The notes under the pieces: model-generated
What the model saw: the letters and a program-made list of their open reading frames with translations, nothing else
Databases searched by the model: none
What the model was told of the DNA's origin: nothing
Made by a program: the position numbers and the translations under genes
Part shown: positions 19,144 through 28,326 of the stretch, in pieces
Numbering within the stretch: the stretch's first letter is position 1
Layout of the letters: each line of letters starts with the position of its first letter
Source: Alphaproteobacteria bacterium
GTDB lineage: Bacteria > Pseudomonadota > Alphaproteobacteria > Caulobacterales > Parvularculaceae
Assembly: GCA_030426465.1 (NCBI GenBank)
Contig: JAUHYK010000009.1
Coordinates: 1 to 64,000 of the forward strand
Length of the DNA: 64,000 nucleotides
Direction of reading: 5' to 3'

Positions 19144-19563
19144 ATGCGCAGTGATCTCAAAGATACATTTGAACAACTCACCGCCGCCCGCGGCTTCACC
19201 AAAGAGGCCGGTTTTCATGTTCGTGACTTCAAGGAGGGCTTTGTCGCCCTTGAAGTTGCGCCCAAGGAAGAGCTGGTGCAATTCATGGGCTATGTCCATG
19301 CGGGCGTCGTCACCGGCCTTGCCGACCACGCCGCCGGCGCGTGTTATGCATCCGTCCTCCCCGAGGGCAAGGCGTGCCTTTCCATCGAGCTCAAGATCAA
19401 TTTCATGAAACCGGCGCAGGGCGACATGCTGGTCGCCGAAGCGACCGCTCTCTCCCGCGGCGCCTCGATAGGCGTCATCCGGTCGGACGTCTATGCGGAA
19501 ACCGGCGACAAACGCGTCATGGTCGCGACGGCGCTGGTGACGCTGAAATCAATCACCCTTTGA
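19144..19563 (+). CDS. PaaI-family hotdog thioesterase
   Basis: The 139-residue single hotdog domain carries the PaaI/YbgC-like core: G-Y-V-H-A-G-V-V-T-G-L-A-D-H-A-A-G (the H-x-G and D region of the helix that holds the acyl-CoA) and S-I-E-L-K-I-N-F-M-K-P-A in the following strands. It probably hydrolyses an acyl-CoA in the cytoplasm; the acyl group is not evident. The start at 19144 is the first codon of the frame after an intergenic gap. The next gene, a metallo-hydrolase of the glyoxalase II type, follows 38 bp later on the same strand. Confidence 0.85.
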   Translation: MRSDLKDTFEQLTAARGFTKEAGFHVRDFKEGFVALEVAPKEELVQFMGYVHAGVVTGLADHAAGACYASVLPEGKACLSIELKINFMKPAQGDMLVAEATALSRGASIGVIRSDVYAETGDKRVMVATALVTLKSITL

Positions 19564-19601
19564 GCTTGGCAACTTGGCCTCCCCGCGTTTAGGTATGGTT
19601 C

Positions 19602-20333
19602 ATGAGCCAGACACAAGCCAAACCGCCCTTCACCGTTCGCATCGTGCCCGTGACGCCGTTCCAGCAAAACTGCTCCATCATCCGCGCCGCCAACGGCAAG
19701 GCGGCGGTTGTCGATCCGGGCGGCGAGCCGGAGAAAATCCTGCAGGCGGCGAAAGAGTTCGACGCCGAGATCGAACAGATCTGGATCACGCACGGCCATC
19801 TCGACCATGCGGGCGGCGCCATGGCGCTGAAACGCGCGACCGGCGCCCCGATTATCGGTCCGCACAAGGAAGACACATTCTGGCTCGACGAGATCGCCGA
19901 TCACTGGGCCAAATACGGTCATCCCGGCATGGGCGAGAACTGCACGCCAGACAAATGGCTCAATGACGGCGATGAACTGGAGCTCGACGGAACCAAATTC
20001 GACGTCGTCTATACGCCCGGCCACACCCCGGGCCATGTGGTGCTCTATAACAAGGATGCAAATATCGCCTTTGTCGGCGATGTTCTGTTCGCAGGCTCCA
20101 TCGGGCGCACGGACTTTCCGCGCGGCGATCACGACACGCTGATCTCATCCATCACACAAAAGCTCTGGCCGCTCGGCGATGTGCAGTTCGTCCCCGGTCA
20201 CGGACAGGTGTCGACCTTCGCGCGCGAACGCCAGTCAAATCCCTTTGTTGCGGACAGCGTCACCGGTTATGGCGGCGCCGAGACGAAACCGGCGAACGAG
20301 ATGGATCAGAAATTGTCCAAGCGCTGGCAGTAA
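19602..20333 (+). CDS. MBL-fold metallo-hydrolase (glyoxalase II-like)
   Basis: A 243-residue metallo-beta-lactamase fold protein with all metal motifs: T-H-G-H-L-D-H-A-G-G near 63-72 (HxHxDH), G-H-T-P-G-H, the bridging Asp in F-V-G-D-V-L-F and the final His in V-P-G-H-G. The short C-terminal region after the last His resembles YcbL-type hydrolases rather than full glyoxalase II, which has a longer substrate domain. Thioester hydrolysis is likely. A possible partnership with the thioesterase just upstream is a suggestion from spacing only. Confidence 0.88.
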   Translation: MSQTQAKPPFTVRIVPVTPFQQNCSIIRAANGKAAVVDPGGEPEKILQAAKEFDAEIEQIWITHGHLDHAGGAMALKRATGAPIIGPHKEDTFWLDEIADHWAKYGHPGMGENCTPDKWLNDGDELELDGTKFDVVYTPGHTPGHVVLYNKDANIAFVGDVLFAGSIGRTDFPRGDHDTLISSITQKLWPLGDVQFVPGHGQVSTFARERQSNPFVADSVTGYGGAETKPANEMDQKLSKRWQ

Positions 20334-20339
20334 GTTCTG

Positions 20340-20840
20340 TTACTCGCCAGGTCTGACCGCAAAAGTCCTGAAATAAATATGGTCGCCAAAAGACGACATG
20401 TCGTTATTGGCGCCGTTAATAGCGGCGAAAAACAAGATCTCTCCGTCAGCTTCTTCCGGCGCCGTCCAGACCACCGTCCAGCTTGCGCCGTCTTGCGCCG
20501 GGACCGGCGCCGTCGAACGCACATCCTGTTCGTTGGCTTCCGTACCCTTCTTCGCATGATGAAAAGCGCCAGCGCTCGCGGTCAGCATAAAGCCGGCGAC
20601 CGCAGCGCCGCTCGGCGCGAACTGGAGCGATAGCTTGTAGGTCTCACCCAGCATCACCCGCTCCGGCAATCCGTCCAGTGTGATCAGACCGGAATCCTTT
20701 TCCACCTCAGAATCGAAATGACAGGTCGAACAGGTTTCGGCGCCGTCAAGTTCAGCGGCGCCCCAGGGCGCCCCTTCAGGATAGGCCCCTGCGGCGCCCC
20801 ACATCATGAGAAAACCCGCAAGAATTCCAACCGGTTTCAT
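20340..20840 (-). CDS. Secreted protein with one c-type heme motif (choice-of-anchor V-like)
   Basis: The 166 residues begin with a Sec signal peptide (cleavage after about residue 19, A-G-A). A single C-S-T-C-H motif lies at about 37-41, then a beta-sandwich domain with the A-P-W-G-A-A and L-T-L/I-x-G-L-P features of the Reeler-like/choice-of-anchor V proteins found in periplasmic multi-domain cytochromes. One heme would be attached covalently in the periplasm, the sandwich perhaps contacting a partner. The gene follows the Vgb-like propeller gene by 15 bp on the same strand, so the two are very likely an operon. Confidence 0.72.
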   Translation of the reverse strand: MKPVGILAGFLMMWGAAGAYPEGAPWGAAELDGAETCSTCHFDSEVEKDSGLITLDGLPERVMLGETYKLSLQFAPSGAAVAGFMLTASAGAFHHAKKGTEANEQDVRSTAPVPAQDGASWTVVWTAPEEADGEILFFAAINGANNDMSSFGDHIYFRTFAVRPGE

Positions 20841-20855
20841 GAGCTGTATCCTTCT

Positions 20856-21854
20856 TCAGTCTGTGACCGGCGGATCGACAATGGCGCGGCCCACATAATT
20901 CGAATCCGCGCCAAACCATACTGCGCCTGTGGGCGCATGGAAATGCATATGCCGGATGGCGCCGCCGCCTGACGGCACATTCGTTTCCGAGAAGAATTCT
21001 TCCGTCTCCGGATCAAACCCGGTGAAGACATTTGGCTCAACACCGGTGGCGACCATCCAGATGCGGCCCTTGTCGTCGGACGCCATGCCATAGGGACGCG
21101 CGCCCTCTCCTTGCGGCATCGCCCATTCATCGACCTTTTTCGTCTTCGGATTATAAACGCCAAGCACGCCCTTGGCGTAATCGCCGTACCAGACGCGCCC
21201 GTCGGCGGTCACTTCCACACGGCGCGGACGTGTTTCTTCGCGCGGCAAGTCGATCTCGGTCAGCTCAAGCGTCTCCGGATTGACATGCGCCAGCTTATTC
21301 GTCCCAAACAGCACCGCCCAGACCGATCCGTCCGGCGCCATTTTGATCCCATAGGGCCTCGAGCGTTCAGTCTTTGACGCAATCAAGTCAACTTCGCGGG
21401 TCTCAATATTTAACCGCCCCAGAAAGTTGCCGCCCTGCACCGTGAACCAGATGTTTTTCTCACCCTCGTCGAAAATAAGCGTATGCGGATCGCGCGCAGC
21501 ACTGTCCGGCATGGCGATTTCTTCGATCTCTTTCGTCGTGGGATCAAAACGCCCGATCAGCGCGTTGCGATTGCCCGCATACCAGACGATCCCGTCAGAG
21601 CCGACAATCAGATTGTGCGGGCCCGACCCTTCTTTCAGATCGAACTTATAGATGTCGCCTGACTGCGTGTTGAGATTGGCGAGATAGCCGGTGCGCTGTC
21701 CGACAAACCAGACTGAACTGGCGCTCTCCGCATACGGATCGCGCGGGCGCGACTCTTCATATGGGACTTTCCATTCACGAATATCGACAGTTTCCGCAGC
21801 GAAAGCGGGGGAAACAAGTGCGCAAAGCGCCGCCGCAGCTTTTGCAAGCTTCAT
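20856..21854 (-). CDS. Periplasmic beta-propeller of the virginiamycin B lyase (Vgb) family
   Basis: A 332-residue protein with a signal peptide (cleavage after S-P-A-F-A-A, near 20) and six to seven repeats of the type G-S-D-G-I-V-W-Y-A and A-P-D-G-S-V-W-A-V, the W-rich blades of a Vgb/streptogramin lyase propeller. True Vgb enzymes linearise streptogramin B using His and Glu residues late in the fold, and an H-M-H-F-H stretch is present near 313-317 in the last blade. Most environmental members are uncharacterised and exported, so an antibiotic role should not be assumed. It is the first gene of a two-gene unit with the CxxCH protein, which suggests a redox or sensing function in the periplasm. 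Confidence 0.82.
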   Translation of the reverse strand: MKLAKAAAALCALVSPAFAAETVDIREWKVPYEESRPRDPYAESASSVWFVGQRTGYLANLNTQSGDIYKFDLKEGSGPHNLIVGSDGIVWYAGNRNALIGRFDPTTKEIEEIAMPDSAARDPHTLIFDEGEKNIWFTVQGGNFLGRLNIETREVDLIASKTERSRPYGIKMAPDGSVWAVLFGTNKLAHVNPETLELTEIDLPREETRPRRVEVTADGRVWYGDYAKGVLGVYNPKTKKVDEWAMPQGEGARPYGMASDDKGRIWMVATGVEPNVFTGFDPETEEFFSETNVPSGGGAIRHMHFHAPTGAVWFGADSNYVGRAIVDPPVTD

Positions 21855-21954
21855 CTAAACCTCCCAGCATCCCCCGTTGATTTATGGCGACATACATAGC
21901 ATGCGCCGCCCCCGGGAACGCCAGGCGAGAGATAAAACTTTTGTTAGATTGACC

Positions 21955-22374
21955 TTAGCTCGCCACCCGCCTCAGACGGCTGAAATGCTCGTCCCAGCCG
22001 CTGTCGTGGTTCGCGCCCATGCCGAAGGGATCGTCCTCGAACTTCTCCCAACCATCATGGACGAGGGTCAGGATCGTGCCGCCTTTCACCGCTTCCAGCG
22101 TCCAGGTGCAGGTGGTTTCAACGCCTTTGAGATGGTTATGCGTGAAGGTGTGGACGAGTCGTTCGGGCTTTTTAATTTCGAGCACTTTGCCCCAGCACAA
22201 CTTCTCGCCATCCTTGCCATATGTATTCGTCAGAAGGGCGTAATCGCCGCCTTCCTCGAGATCGGCCGCGCCGCGGTGAAACCAGAGCGCGAGTTGGTCG
22301 GCCTCCGTCAAGAATTTCCACACATGCTCGGGCGGGGCTTTCAGAAAAAGCGTTTTGACGATTTTCATGCTCAT
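21955..22374 (-). CDS. SRPBCC (AHSA1/START-like) domain protein
   Basis: A 139-residue single-domain protein with the typical AHSA1-type start (F-L-K-A-P-P-E-H-V-W-K-F-L-T) and the late D-P-F-G-M-G-A-N-H-D-S-G-W helix that closes the hydrophobic pocket. Its ligand is unknown. It begins within the stop codon of the upstream arsR-type gene (TAATG, 1-bp overlap), so the pair is translationally coupled. Such ArsR-SRPBCC pairs are widespread, and the SRPBCC gene is normally the target as well as the partner of the repressor. The start at the ATG 22374 is fixed by this overlap. Confidence 0.85.
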   Translation of the reverse strand: MSMKIVKTLFLKAPPEHVWKFLTEADQLALWFHRGAADLEEGGDYALLTNTYGKDGEKLCWGKVLEIKKPERLVHTFTHNHLKGVETTCTWTLEAVKGGTILTLVHDGWEKFEDDPFGMGANHDSGWDEHFSRLRRVAS

Positions 22375-22694
22375 TACGATGTCTCCACGAGAGATTTGAG
22401 GGCAGCCAGCCGGTCATCCCAGAAGCGGTCAAATGTGTTGAGCCAGTCGGCGGCGGTTTTGAGGGCTTGGGGGTTAAGGCGGTTGATGCGCTCGCGGCCC
22501 TGCGCCTCGACAGAGATCACCCCGCCTTCTTTCAGGATGGCGAGATGCTTCGCGATGGCGGGACGCGTCATGTCGAACTCTGCGGCGATGTCGGCGATTG
22601 GCCGGGGACCGTCAGACAGCATGGCGATGATAGCCCGGCGCGTCGGATCCGCGAGCGCGCGGAATACGGGCTGGTCCTGGTGAGAAGCAGGCAT
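22374..22694 (-). CDS. ArsR-family winged-helix repressor of an ArsR-SRPBCC pair
   Basis: The 106-residue regulator has the winged-helix core A-D-P-T-R-R-A-I-I-A-M-L (helix 1-2), the recognition helix M-T-R-P-A-I-A-K-H-L-A-I-L-K and the wing G-V-I-S-V-E-A-Q-G-R. It lacks the arsenical C-x-C-x-x-C motif in the recognition helix, so it is not a classical metal sensor. It is expressed with the SRPBCC gene downstream, and the upstream 45 bp hold two copies of an 18-bp direct repeat that are probably its own operator. Confidence 0.88.
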   Translation of the reverse strand: MPASHQDQPVFRALADPTRRAIIAMLSDGPRPIADIAAEFDMTRPAIAKHLAILKEGGVISVEAQGRERINRLNPQALKTAADWLNTFDRFWDDRLAALKSLVETS

Positions 22695-22706
22695 TTGATC
22701 GGCCTC

Positions 22707-22749
22707 TATATAAAACCTTTTGGTTTCTCTTTATATGAAACCTTTTGGT
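22707..22749. promoter_or_regulatory. Tandem 18-bp direct repeats upstream of arsR, candidate operator
   Basis: TATATAAAACCTTTTGGT (22707-22724) and TATATGAAACCTTTTGGT (22732-22749) differ at one position and have a 25-bp period. Each contains the half-palindrome AAACC with GGT(TT), and copy 1 is a perfect AAACC-N4-GGTTT inverted repeat. They begin 13 bp upstream of the arsR start, in promoter position, which suggests autorepression. Confidence 0.6.
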
Positions 22750-22818
22750 GTTATGTCAAGCGCCGGTCAGCTCCTCCCGCCAATTGGAATAAAGCGGGTC
22801 CTTATCCTTCATCACGTC

Positions 22819-23283
22819 TCACAGCCAGGCCATACGATCGGCAAACCAGATTTTCGCGAATGCGGCGAAATGCCAGGCGAGAAAGGCCAGCCAGAAATTC
22901 TGGATGACGAACCCGGCAACCGCCAGCAACGCCATGCCGGCGGAGAGCCAGGTGGTCACAGCCGCCACACGCGAGAAACCCACTGGAATCGGGACTTCGC
23001 GACGGTTGAGCCAAACCCGCTCGCCCAGAACGACCTTGGTCATCCATGCGGTCACCTGTTTCGGCTTAGGGAAAATCCGGGGATTGAGCCAAAGCCAGGC
23101 CGCCAGCAGCGCGATCGGCGCCAGCGCCTTCCACCCGATCCAGACATGGCTCCAGATCGCCCAAAAAAGCAAAGGCGTCGTCGCCATTCGCGTCCATCCA
23201 CTCAGCGGGTTGGCGTGGCGCATCCAGACGGCGTCCGACATGCCCATTAGCCTCTGCGCCGCCTCTCCCAGTTTATCGTCCAT
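22819..23283 (-). CDS. DUF6653 family membrane protein
   Basis: With the ATG at 23283 the product has 154 residues and begins M-D-D-K-L-G-E-A-A; the open frame up to 23322 adds 13 unlikely residues. The M-R-H-A-N-P-L-S-G-W-T-R segment followed by F-W-A-I-W-S-H-V-W-I-G-W and W-L-W-L-N-P-R-I-F is characteristic of DUF6653. Three to four transmembrane helices are visible. Its function is unknown. It lies between the ArsR unit and carB, with its own short upstream region. Confidence 0.75.
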   Translation of the reverse strand: MDDKLGEAAQRLMGMSDAVWMRHANPLSGWTRMATTPLLFWAIWSHVWIGWKALAPIALLAAWLWLNPRIFPKPKQVTAWMTKVVLGERVWLNRREVPIPVGFSRVAAVTTWLSAGMALLAVAGFVIQNFWLAFLAWHFAAFAKIWFADRMAWL

Positions 23284-23508
23284 GTCAGCTCCATCCGGCT
23301 TTCCGGACCATGTCGCCCTCATCGCGGGGACGGTTCAAAATCGGTGAAATTTTCTTGGAGAATATCGCCTTTCGCTGGCGCGACGCCCTTCCCCTTGGCC
23401 CCGCCTTCCCCTAAGACACCGCTTTAACCGACAATTGATTCCATTTCCCGTGCGCGAGCGGCCGCTCCGGTTCTGCTCGCAAGGCGCGGGGTTGCGCGCG
23501 AGTAACGT

Positions 23509-26500
23509 ATGCCGAAGCGGACCGACATTTCCTCCATCCTCATTATCGGCGCCGGGCCTATCGTTATCGGCCAGGCTTGTGAGTTCGATTACTCCGGGGT
23601 GCAGGCGGTAAAGGCGCTCAAAGAGGAAGGCTTCCGCGTCATTCTCGTGAATTCGAACCCGGCGACGATCATGACCGACCCGGAGCTCGCCGATGCAACC
23701 TATATCGAGCCGATCACTCCGGAATTTGTGGAAAAGGTCATCGCCAAGGAACGCCCTGATGCGCTCCTGCCCACCATGGGCGGTCAGACGGCGCTGAACT
23801 GCGCGCTGGACCTGGAAGAAGCCGGCGTTCTTGAAAAATACAATGTGGAAATGATCGGCGCGCGCGCCGACGTCATCGAAAAAGCCGAGGACCGCGAGAA
23901 ATTCCGTGTCGCCATGGAAAAGATCGGCCTTGAAAATCCGCGCTCGGTTATCGCCGCCTGTCCCGCGATCAAAAATGATGATGGCAAGATCATCGGCTAT
24001 GACCGGGTGTCCGGCGTCGCCAACGCCATGCAATTTCTCGAGGAAATTGGCCTGCCCGCCATCATTCGCCCTGCCTTCACGCTTGGCGGCACGGGCGGCG
24101 GCGTCGCGTACAACCGCGAAGAGTTCGAACATTATGTCCGCACCGGCATCGAAGCCTCGCCAGTCGGTCAGGTGCTGATCGATGAAAGCCTGCTCGGCTG
24201 GAAAGAGTTCGAGATGGAGGTTGTGCGCGACAAGGCGGACAACTGCATCATCGTTTGCTCCATCGAAAACGTCGATCCCATGGGCGTTCACACGGGCGAC
24301 TCGATCACGGTCGCGCCCGCGATGACGCTTACCGACAAAGAATTCCAGATCATGCGCAACGCCTCCATCGCGGTGATGCGCGAGATTGGCGTCGAGACCG
24401 GCGGCTCGAATGTGCAGTTCGCCGTCAATCCGGACAATGGCCGCCTCGTCGTCATTGAAATGAACCCGCGCGTATCACGCTCTTCCGCGCTGGCATCGAA
24501 AGCGACGGGCTTTCCTATTGCGCGCATCGCGGCGAAACTTGCCGTCGGCTACACACTCGACGAGCTCGACAATGACATCACCGGCGCGACGCCGGCGGCG
24601 TTTGAGCCAACCATCGATTACGTCGTCACCAAAATTCCGCGCTTTGCGTTCGAGAAATTTCCGGGCGCCGAGGCGACGCTGTCGACGGCCATGAAATCGG
24701 TCGGCGAAGCCATGGCTATCGGCCGGTCATTCGGTGAGTCCATGCAAAAGGCGTTGCGCTCTCTCGAAACAGGGTTGTGCGGCCTCGATCCCATCGAAAT
24801 CCCCGGCCTTGGCGAAGGCGATGACGCCAACGCCTTTCGCGCAGCTCTTGCGGCGCCGACACCGGACCGGCTGCGGGTCACCGCGCAGGCTTTCCGCCAT
24901 GAATTGCCGTTGGAGCAAATCCGTTCCATCACCCAATATGATCCATGGTTCCTCGAACAGATCGCGGAAATCATTGAAACCGAAAAACAGATCGCGCGCG
25001 ACGGCCTGCCGGATGAGGCCGAAGCCCTGCGCCGGATAAAGGCCATGGGCTTTTCCGACAAGCGTCTCGCCGACCTTGCCGAAGGAACGGAAAAGGACGT
25101 CCGCGAACACAGGCGCGCGCGCAACGTCCATCCCGTCTTCAAGCGCATCGATACTTGCGCTGCGGAATTCGCCGCCAAGACGCCTTACATGTACTCCGCC
25201 TACGAACCGTCTTTCGCCGGCGTCCCGGCCTGTGAGTCAAATCCGTCGGACCGGAAAAAAGTCATCATTCTCGGCGGCGGACCGAACCGCATCGGCCAGG
25301 GCATCGAGTTCGATTATTGCTGCTGTCACGCCGCCTTCGCGCTCGCGGATATCGGCGTTGAGTCGATCATGGTGAATTGCAATCCTGAAACGGTTTCCAC
25401 CGATTACGACACATCGGACCGTCTTTATTTCGAACCGCTCACCGCCGAAGATGTTTTGGAAATCATCGCCAAGGAAAGGGAAAATGGCGAGCTTCTCGGC
25501 GTCATCGTTCAATATGGCGGACAGACGCCGCTAAAACTCGCCGGGATTCTCGAAGATGAAGGCGTGCCGCTCCTCGGCACCCCCTATGACGCCATTGACC
25601 TCGCCGAAGACCGCGAGCGCTTCCAGAAGCTCGTTCAAAAACTCGCCATGGTGCAGCCGAAAAACGCCACCGCGCCGTCGCGCGAGGCGGCGGCGAAAGC
25701 GGCCGAAGAGGTTGGCTATCCTCTCGTCACACGGCCCTCCTATGTGCTTGGCGGGCGCGCCATGGAGATTGTCCGGGACAAGACCGCCCTCGCCCACTAT
25801 CTCGCGACAGCCCAGATTGAAATCAATGAAGACGAACCGCTTCTTCTCGATCACTATCTGCAAAACGCGGTCGAAGTTGATGTCGACGCTATTTGCGACG
25901 GAGAGGATGTCTTCATCGCCGGCGTGATGGAGCATATCGAAGAGGCCGGGGTTCATTCCGGCGACAGCGCCTGCTCATTGCCGCCTTACACCTTGTCGGA
26001 CGCAACGATTGATGCGCTGAAAAAACAGACCACGCGCATGGCGCTCGAGCTCGGCGTCGTCGGCCTGATGAATGTGCAATACGCCATCAAGGATGATGTG
26101 ATCTATCTTCTTGAGGTGAACCCGCGCGCCTCGCGAACCGTGCCTTTTGTCGCCAAGGCCGTTGGCATGCCCGTGGCGCGGATCGCCGCGAAAGTGATGG
26201 CCGGCGCCAAGATCAGGGATCTTGATCTCAAATGGCCGGAATTCACCCATGTGGCCGTCAAGGAAGTTGTCTTCCCCTTCGCGCGCTTCCCCGGCGTCGA
26301 TACGGTGCTCGGACCGGAGATGCGCTCTACCGGCGAAGTCATGGGCATCGATGTTAATTTCGACAAGGCGCGGGCCAAAAGCCTGATCGCCGCCGGCGCG
26401 CGCATTCCCATGAAGGGCTGCGTGTTCGTCTCGCTAAAAGATTCCGACAAGGCCCAGATGGTCAACGCCTCGCGCAAGCTCCTCGATATGGGCTTCACGA

Positions 26501-26814
26501 TCATCGCCACTGGCGGCACGGCGGATTATCTGAAAGCGCAAGGGCTTGACGTCGCCAAGGTCAACAAGGTGCTCGAAGGGCGCCCGCATATCGTCGACGC
26601 CCTCAAAAACGGCGAAGTCCATATGGTCTTCAACACCACTGAGGGCGCTCAGTCGGTGAAGGATTCACGCTCGATCCGCACAACCGCGCTGACCCAGAAG
26701 ATCCCCTGCATCACCACCGCCGCCGGGGCGCGGGCCGCCGTCCGCGCTATTGAGGCCATGCGCAAGGGCAGCCTCGAGGTCGCCCCGCTGCAGGCCTACT
26801 TCGCCGCCATATAG
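23509..26814 (+). CDS. carB: Carbamoyl-phosphate synthase large subunit
   Basis: The 1101-residue CarB has its expected duplicated ATP-grasp halves. The first begins at [18 protein letters not shown] (about 13-30) with [10 protein letters not shown], the oligomerisation region lies in the middle, and the second half begins at about 583 with [17 protein letters not shown]. The C-terminal MGS-like allosteric domain (G-G-T-A-D-Y-L) comes last. It makes carbamoyl phosphate from bicarbonate, ammonia and two ATP with CarA (17115-18287). The start matches the family's conserved N-terminus although the ribosome site is poor. greA follows 211 bp downstream. Confidence 0.98.
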   Translation: MPKRTDISSILIIGAGPIVIGQACEFDYSGVQAVKALKEEGFRVILVNSNPATIMTDPELADATYIEPITPEFVEKVIAKERPDALLPTMGGQTALNCALDLEEAGVLEKYNVEMIGARADVIEKAEDREKFRVAMEKIGLENPRSVIAACPAIKNDDGKIIGYDRVSGVANAMQFLEEIGLPAIIRPAFTLGGTGGGVAYNREEFEHYVRTGIEASPVGQVLIDESLLGWKEFEMEVVRDKADNCIIVCSIENVDPMGVHTGDSITVAPAMTLTDKEFQIMRNASIAVMREIGVETGGSNVQFAVNPDNGRLVVIEMNPRVSRSSALASKATGFPIARIAAKLAVGYTLDELDNDITGATPAAFEPTIDYVVTKIPRFAFEKFPGAEATLSTAMKSVGEAMAIGRSFGESMQKALRSLETGLCGLDPIEIPGLGEGDDANAFRAALAAPTPDRLRVTAQAFRHELPLEQIRSITQYDPWFLEQIAEIIETEKQIARDGLPDEAEALRRIKAMGFSDKRLADLAEGTEKDVREHRRARNVHPVFKRIDTCAAEFAAKTPYMYSAYEPSFAGVPACESNPSDRKKVIILGGGPNRIGQGIEFDYCCCHAAFALADIGVESIMVNCNPETVSTDYDTSDRLYFEPLTAEDVLEIIAKERENGELLGVIVQYGGQTPLKLAGILEDEGVPLLGTPYDAIDLAEDRERFQKLVQKLAMVQPKNATAPSREAAAKAAEEVGYPLVTRPSYVLGGRAMEIVRDKTALAHYLATAQIEINEDEPLLLDHYLQNAVEVDVDAICDGEDVFIAGVMEHIEEAGVHSGDSACSLPPYTLSDATIDALKKQTTRMALELGVVGLMNVQYAIKDDVIYLLEVNPRASRTVPFVAKAVGMPVARIAAKVMAGAKIRDLDLKWPEFTHVAVKEVVFPFARFPGVDTVLGPEMRSTGEVMGIDVNFDKARAKSLIAAGARIPMKGCVFVSLKDSDKAQMVNASRKLLDMGFTIIATGGTADYLKAQGLDVAKVNKVLEGRPHIVDALKNGEVHMVFNTTEGAQSVKDSRSIRTTALTQKIPCITTAAGARAAVRAIEAMRKGSLEVAPLQAYFAAI

Positions 26815-26863
26815 AAAAACTATTAAATTTCAACAAGTTAAGGCGGTTTCGACGCGAATCCTC

Positions 26864-26892
26864 TTGAATTTCGCGCAAAGTAGGCTTAGATA
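26864..26892 (+). promoter_or_regulatory. Candidate sigma-70 promoter of greA
   Basis: TTGAAT and TAGATA are spaced by 17 bp, 134 bp upstream of the greA start, in the gap after carB. The leader is long. It is supported by sequence only. Confidence 0.4.
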
Positions 26893-27025
26893 ACCGGCTC
26901 GAAAATAAGCGACGGCCCGGCGAAAACCGCCCGGCCGCGCTATTTTTTTCGTTTTACGGTCAAGAGGACCGACCACGGCGAGCCAATCCGGGTTCGCCCG
27001 CATATAAGGAGAGAAAGGGCCTGAG

Positions 27026-27499
27026 ATGGAAAAATTTCCCATGACCCTTGGCGGCTACCAGAAACTGGAAGCCGACCTGAAAAAACTGAAGAATGAAGAA
27101 CGCCCGGCCGTGATCCAGGCGATCGCCGAGGCCCGCGCCCATGGCGACCTCTCCGAGAACGCCGAATATCACGCCGCGAAAGAGCGACAAGGCTGGATTG
27201 AATCACAGATTCTCGATCTGGAAGACAAATACACCCGCGCCGAGGTGATCGACGTGTCGAAGCTCGACGGCAACAGCGTCAAGTTCGGCGCCATCGTCAC
27301 TCTCATTGATGAGGACACCGAGGAAGAAAAGATCTGGCAGATCGTCGGCGATCTTGAAGCTGACGTAAAACAGCGCCGCATCTCCGTTTCTTCGCCCATC
27401 GCCCGCGCCCTGATTGGCAAGGAGCAAGGCGCCAGCGTCGAGGTCGCGGCTCCCGGCGGCGCGCGGTCCTATGAAATCGCGAAAGTGGTGTTCAAGTAA
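27026..27499 (+). CDS. greA: Transcription elongation factor GreA
   Basis: The 157 residues start with M-E-K-F-P-M-T, the usual beginning for this factor. The N-terminal coiled coil (about 12-75) carries the acidic tip D-L-S-E-N-A-E-Y (about 42-49), whose acids enter the RNA polymerase secondary channel to trigger cleavage of backtracked RNA. The C-terminal FKBP-like domain includes the [14 protein letters not shown] stretch. GreA and DksA (62823-63239) both occupy the same channel in RNA polymerase. The AAAGGG-type ribosome site lies near the start. A strong terminator follows 30 bp later. Confidence 0.97.
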   Translation: MEKFPMTLGGYQKLEADLKKLKNEERPAVIQAIAEARAHGDLSENAEYHAAKERQGWIESQILDLEDKYTRAEVIDVSKLDGNSVKFGAIVTLIDEDTEEEKIWQIVGDLEADVKQRRISVSSPIARALIGKEQGASVEVAAPGGARSYEIAKVVFK

Positions 27500-27527
27500 G
27501 CGCTGCTTGCCGACAATTTGGACTAAA

Positions 27528-27559
27528 AAAACGCGCCTTTCGAAAGAGAGGCGCGTTTT
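27528..27559 (+). terminator. Rho-independent terminator of greA
   Basis: A perfect 11-bp inverted repeat, AAAACGCGCCT with AGGCGCGTTTT, with a 10-nt loop lies 28 bp after the stop codon, with A and T runs at both arms, so it may act on both strands. Confidence 0.85.
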
Positions 27560-27711
27560 GAGTCTCCAAGAGGTGCACAAAGGCCATCGGCGCTGAATAT
27601 AGATAAACCGCTCTCTTTTCAGGTTAAGGCGTTGCGTCTGACGGTCCTCAAAGGCGATCCGGCGCATTATGACCAAGCCTTGAGAACCAGAAAAACATTA
27701 GCGGGGATCTT

Positions 27712-28305
27712 ATGTCATACCTGTCAGCATCTAGATGGCTACGCGGCGCCTTGTGGTCTTTGGGGCTCGCCTTGGGCGCCGTCACAGCGACGCCGACATT
27801 GGCTCAGGACGCTTCCCAGGACGCTCACAAAGCCGCCATGCAACGGCTTGCGCCTCTTGAAGGAAGCTTTGCCGTCACCGGCGTTCGACATTCGCAAGAA
27901 GGCGAGACGCCGCTTCCACAAAGCATTGCAAAGAGTGCGTATATCCTGAACGGATTTGGCCTTGAGGAGACAGTTGAGGTCGATATGGGCATGGAAAAGC
28001 CCGTCACCTTGCTCACCACCTTCAGCTACGATCCATATCGGAAAGTCTATCGCGTCAGCGTGCTGGATGACACTTTCGGCCTTCTGGATGTTTATGAAGG
28101 GCGTTTTAATAGCGAAGGGGTTTTGAGCGTCACGAACCTTCGCTCCGACAGTTACTTTCCTATGGGCGAAGACGGCGACCGGCTTCATTTCATGTTGCAG
28201 TGGACGCTGAATGACCCGGTCAAAAAATTCGATATCCTGATGACCCCGGATGGGGGCGCATCCTGGAGCCCGTATTTCGAACTGGAATACACGCCCGTCC
28301 AATAA
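27712..28305 (+). CDS. Exported DUF1579-like hypothetical protein
   Basis: The 197-residue protein has an N-terminal signal peptide (hydrophobic 9-26; cleavage after T-L-A near 31). The mature part begins with a helix and L-A-P-L-E-G-S-F-A-V, then a run of beta strands with many aromatic and acidic residues, like the calycin/DUF1579 barrel. No catalytic residues can be named. A GCGGGGAT lies before the ATG. An NTF2-like exported gene follows 21 bp downstream on the same strand, so a two-gene unit of periplasmic proteins is likely. Confidence 0.6.
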   Translation: MSYLSASRWLRGALWSLGLALGAVTATPTLAQDASQDAHKAAMQRLAPLEGSFAVTGVRHSQEGETPLPQSIAKSAYILNGFGLEETVEVDMGMEKPVTLLTTFSYDPYRKVYRVSVLDDTFGLLDVYEGRFNSEGVLSVTNLRSDSYFPMGEDGDRLHFMLQWTLNDPVKKFDILMTPDGGASWSPYFELEYTPVQ

Positions 28306-28326
28306 CTTCAACAAGTCTACGAAACC

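Noticed and set aside
26905..26945. GC-rich repeats before greA looking like a carB terminator
   Set aside because: GCCCGGC occurs as a direct rather than an inverted repeat; no stable stem forms.
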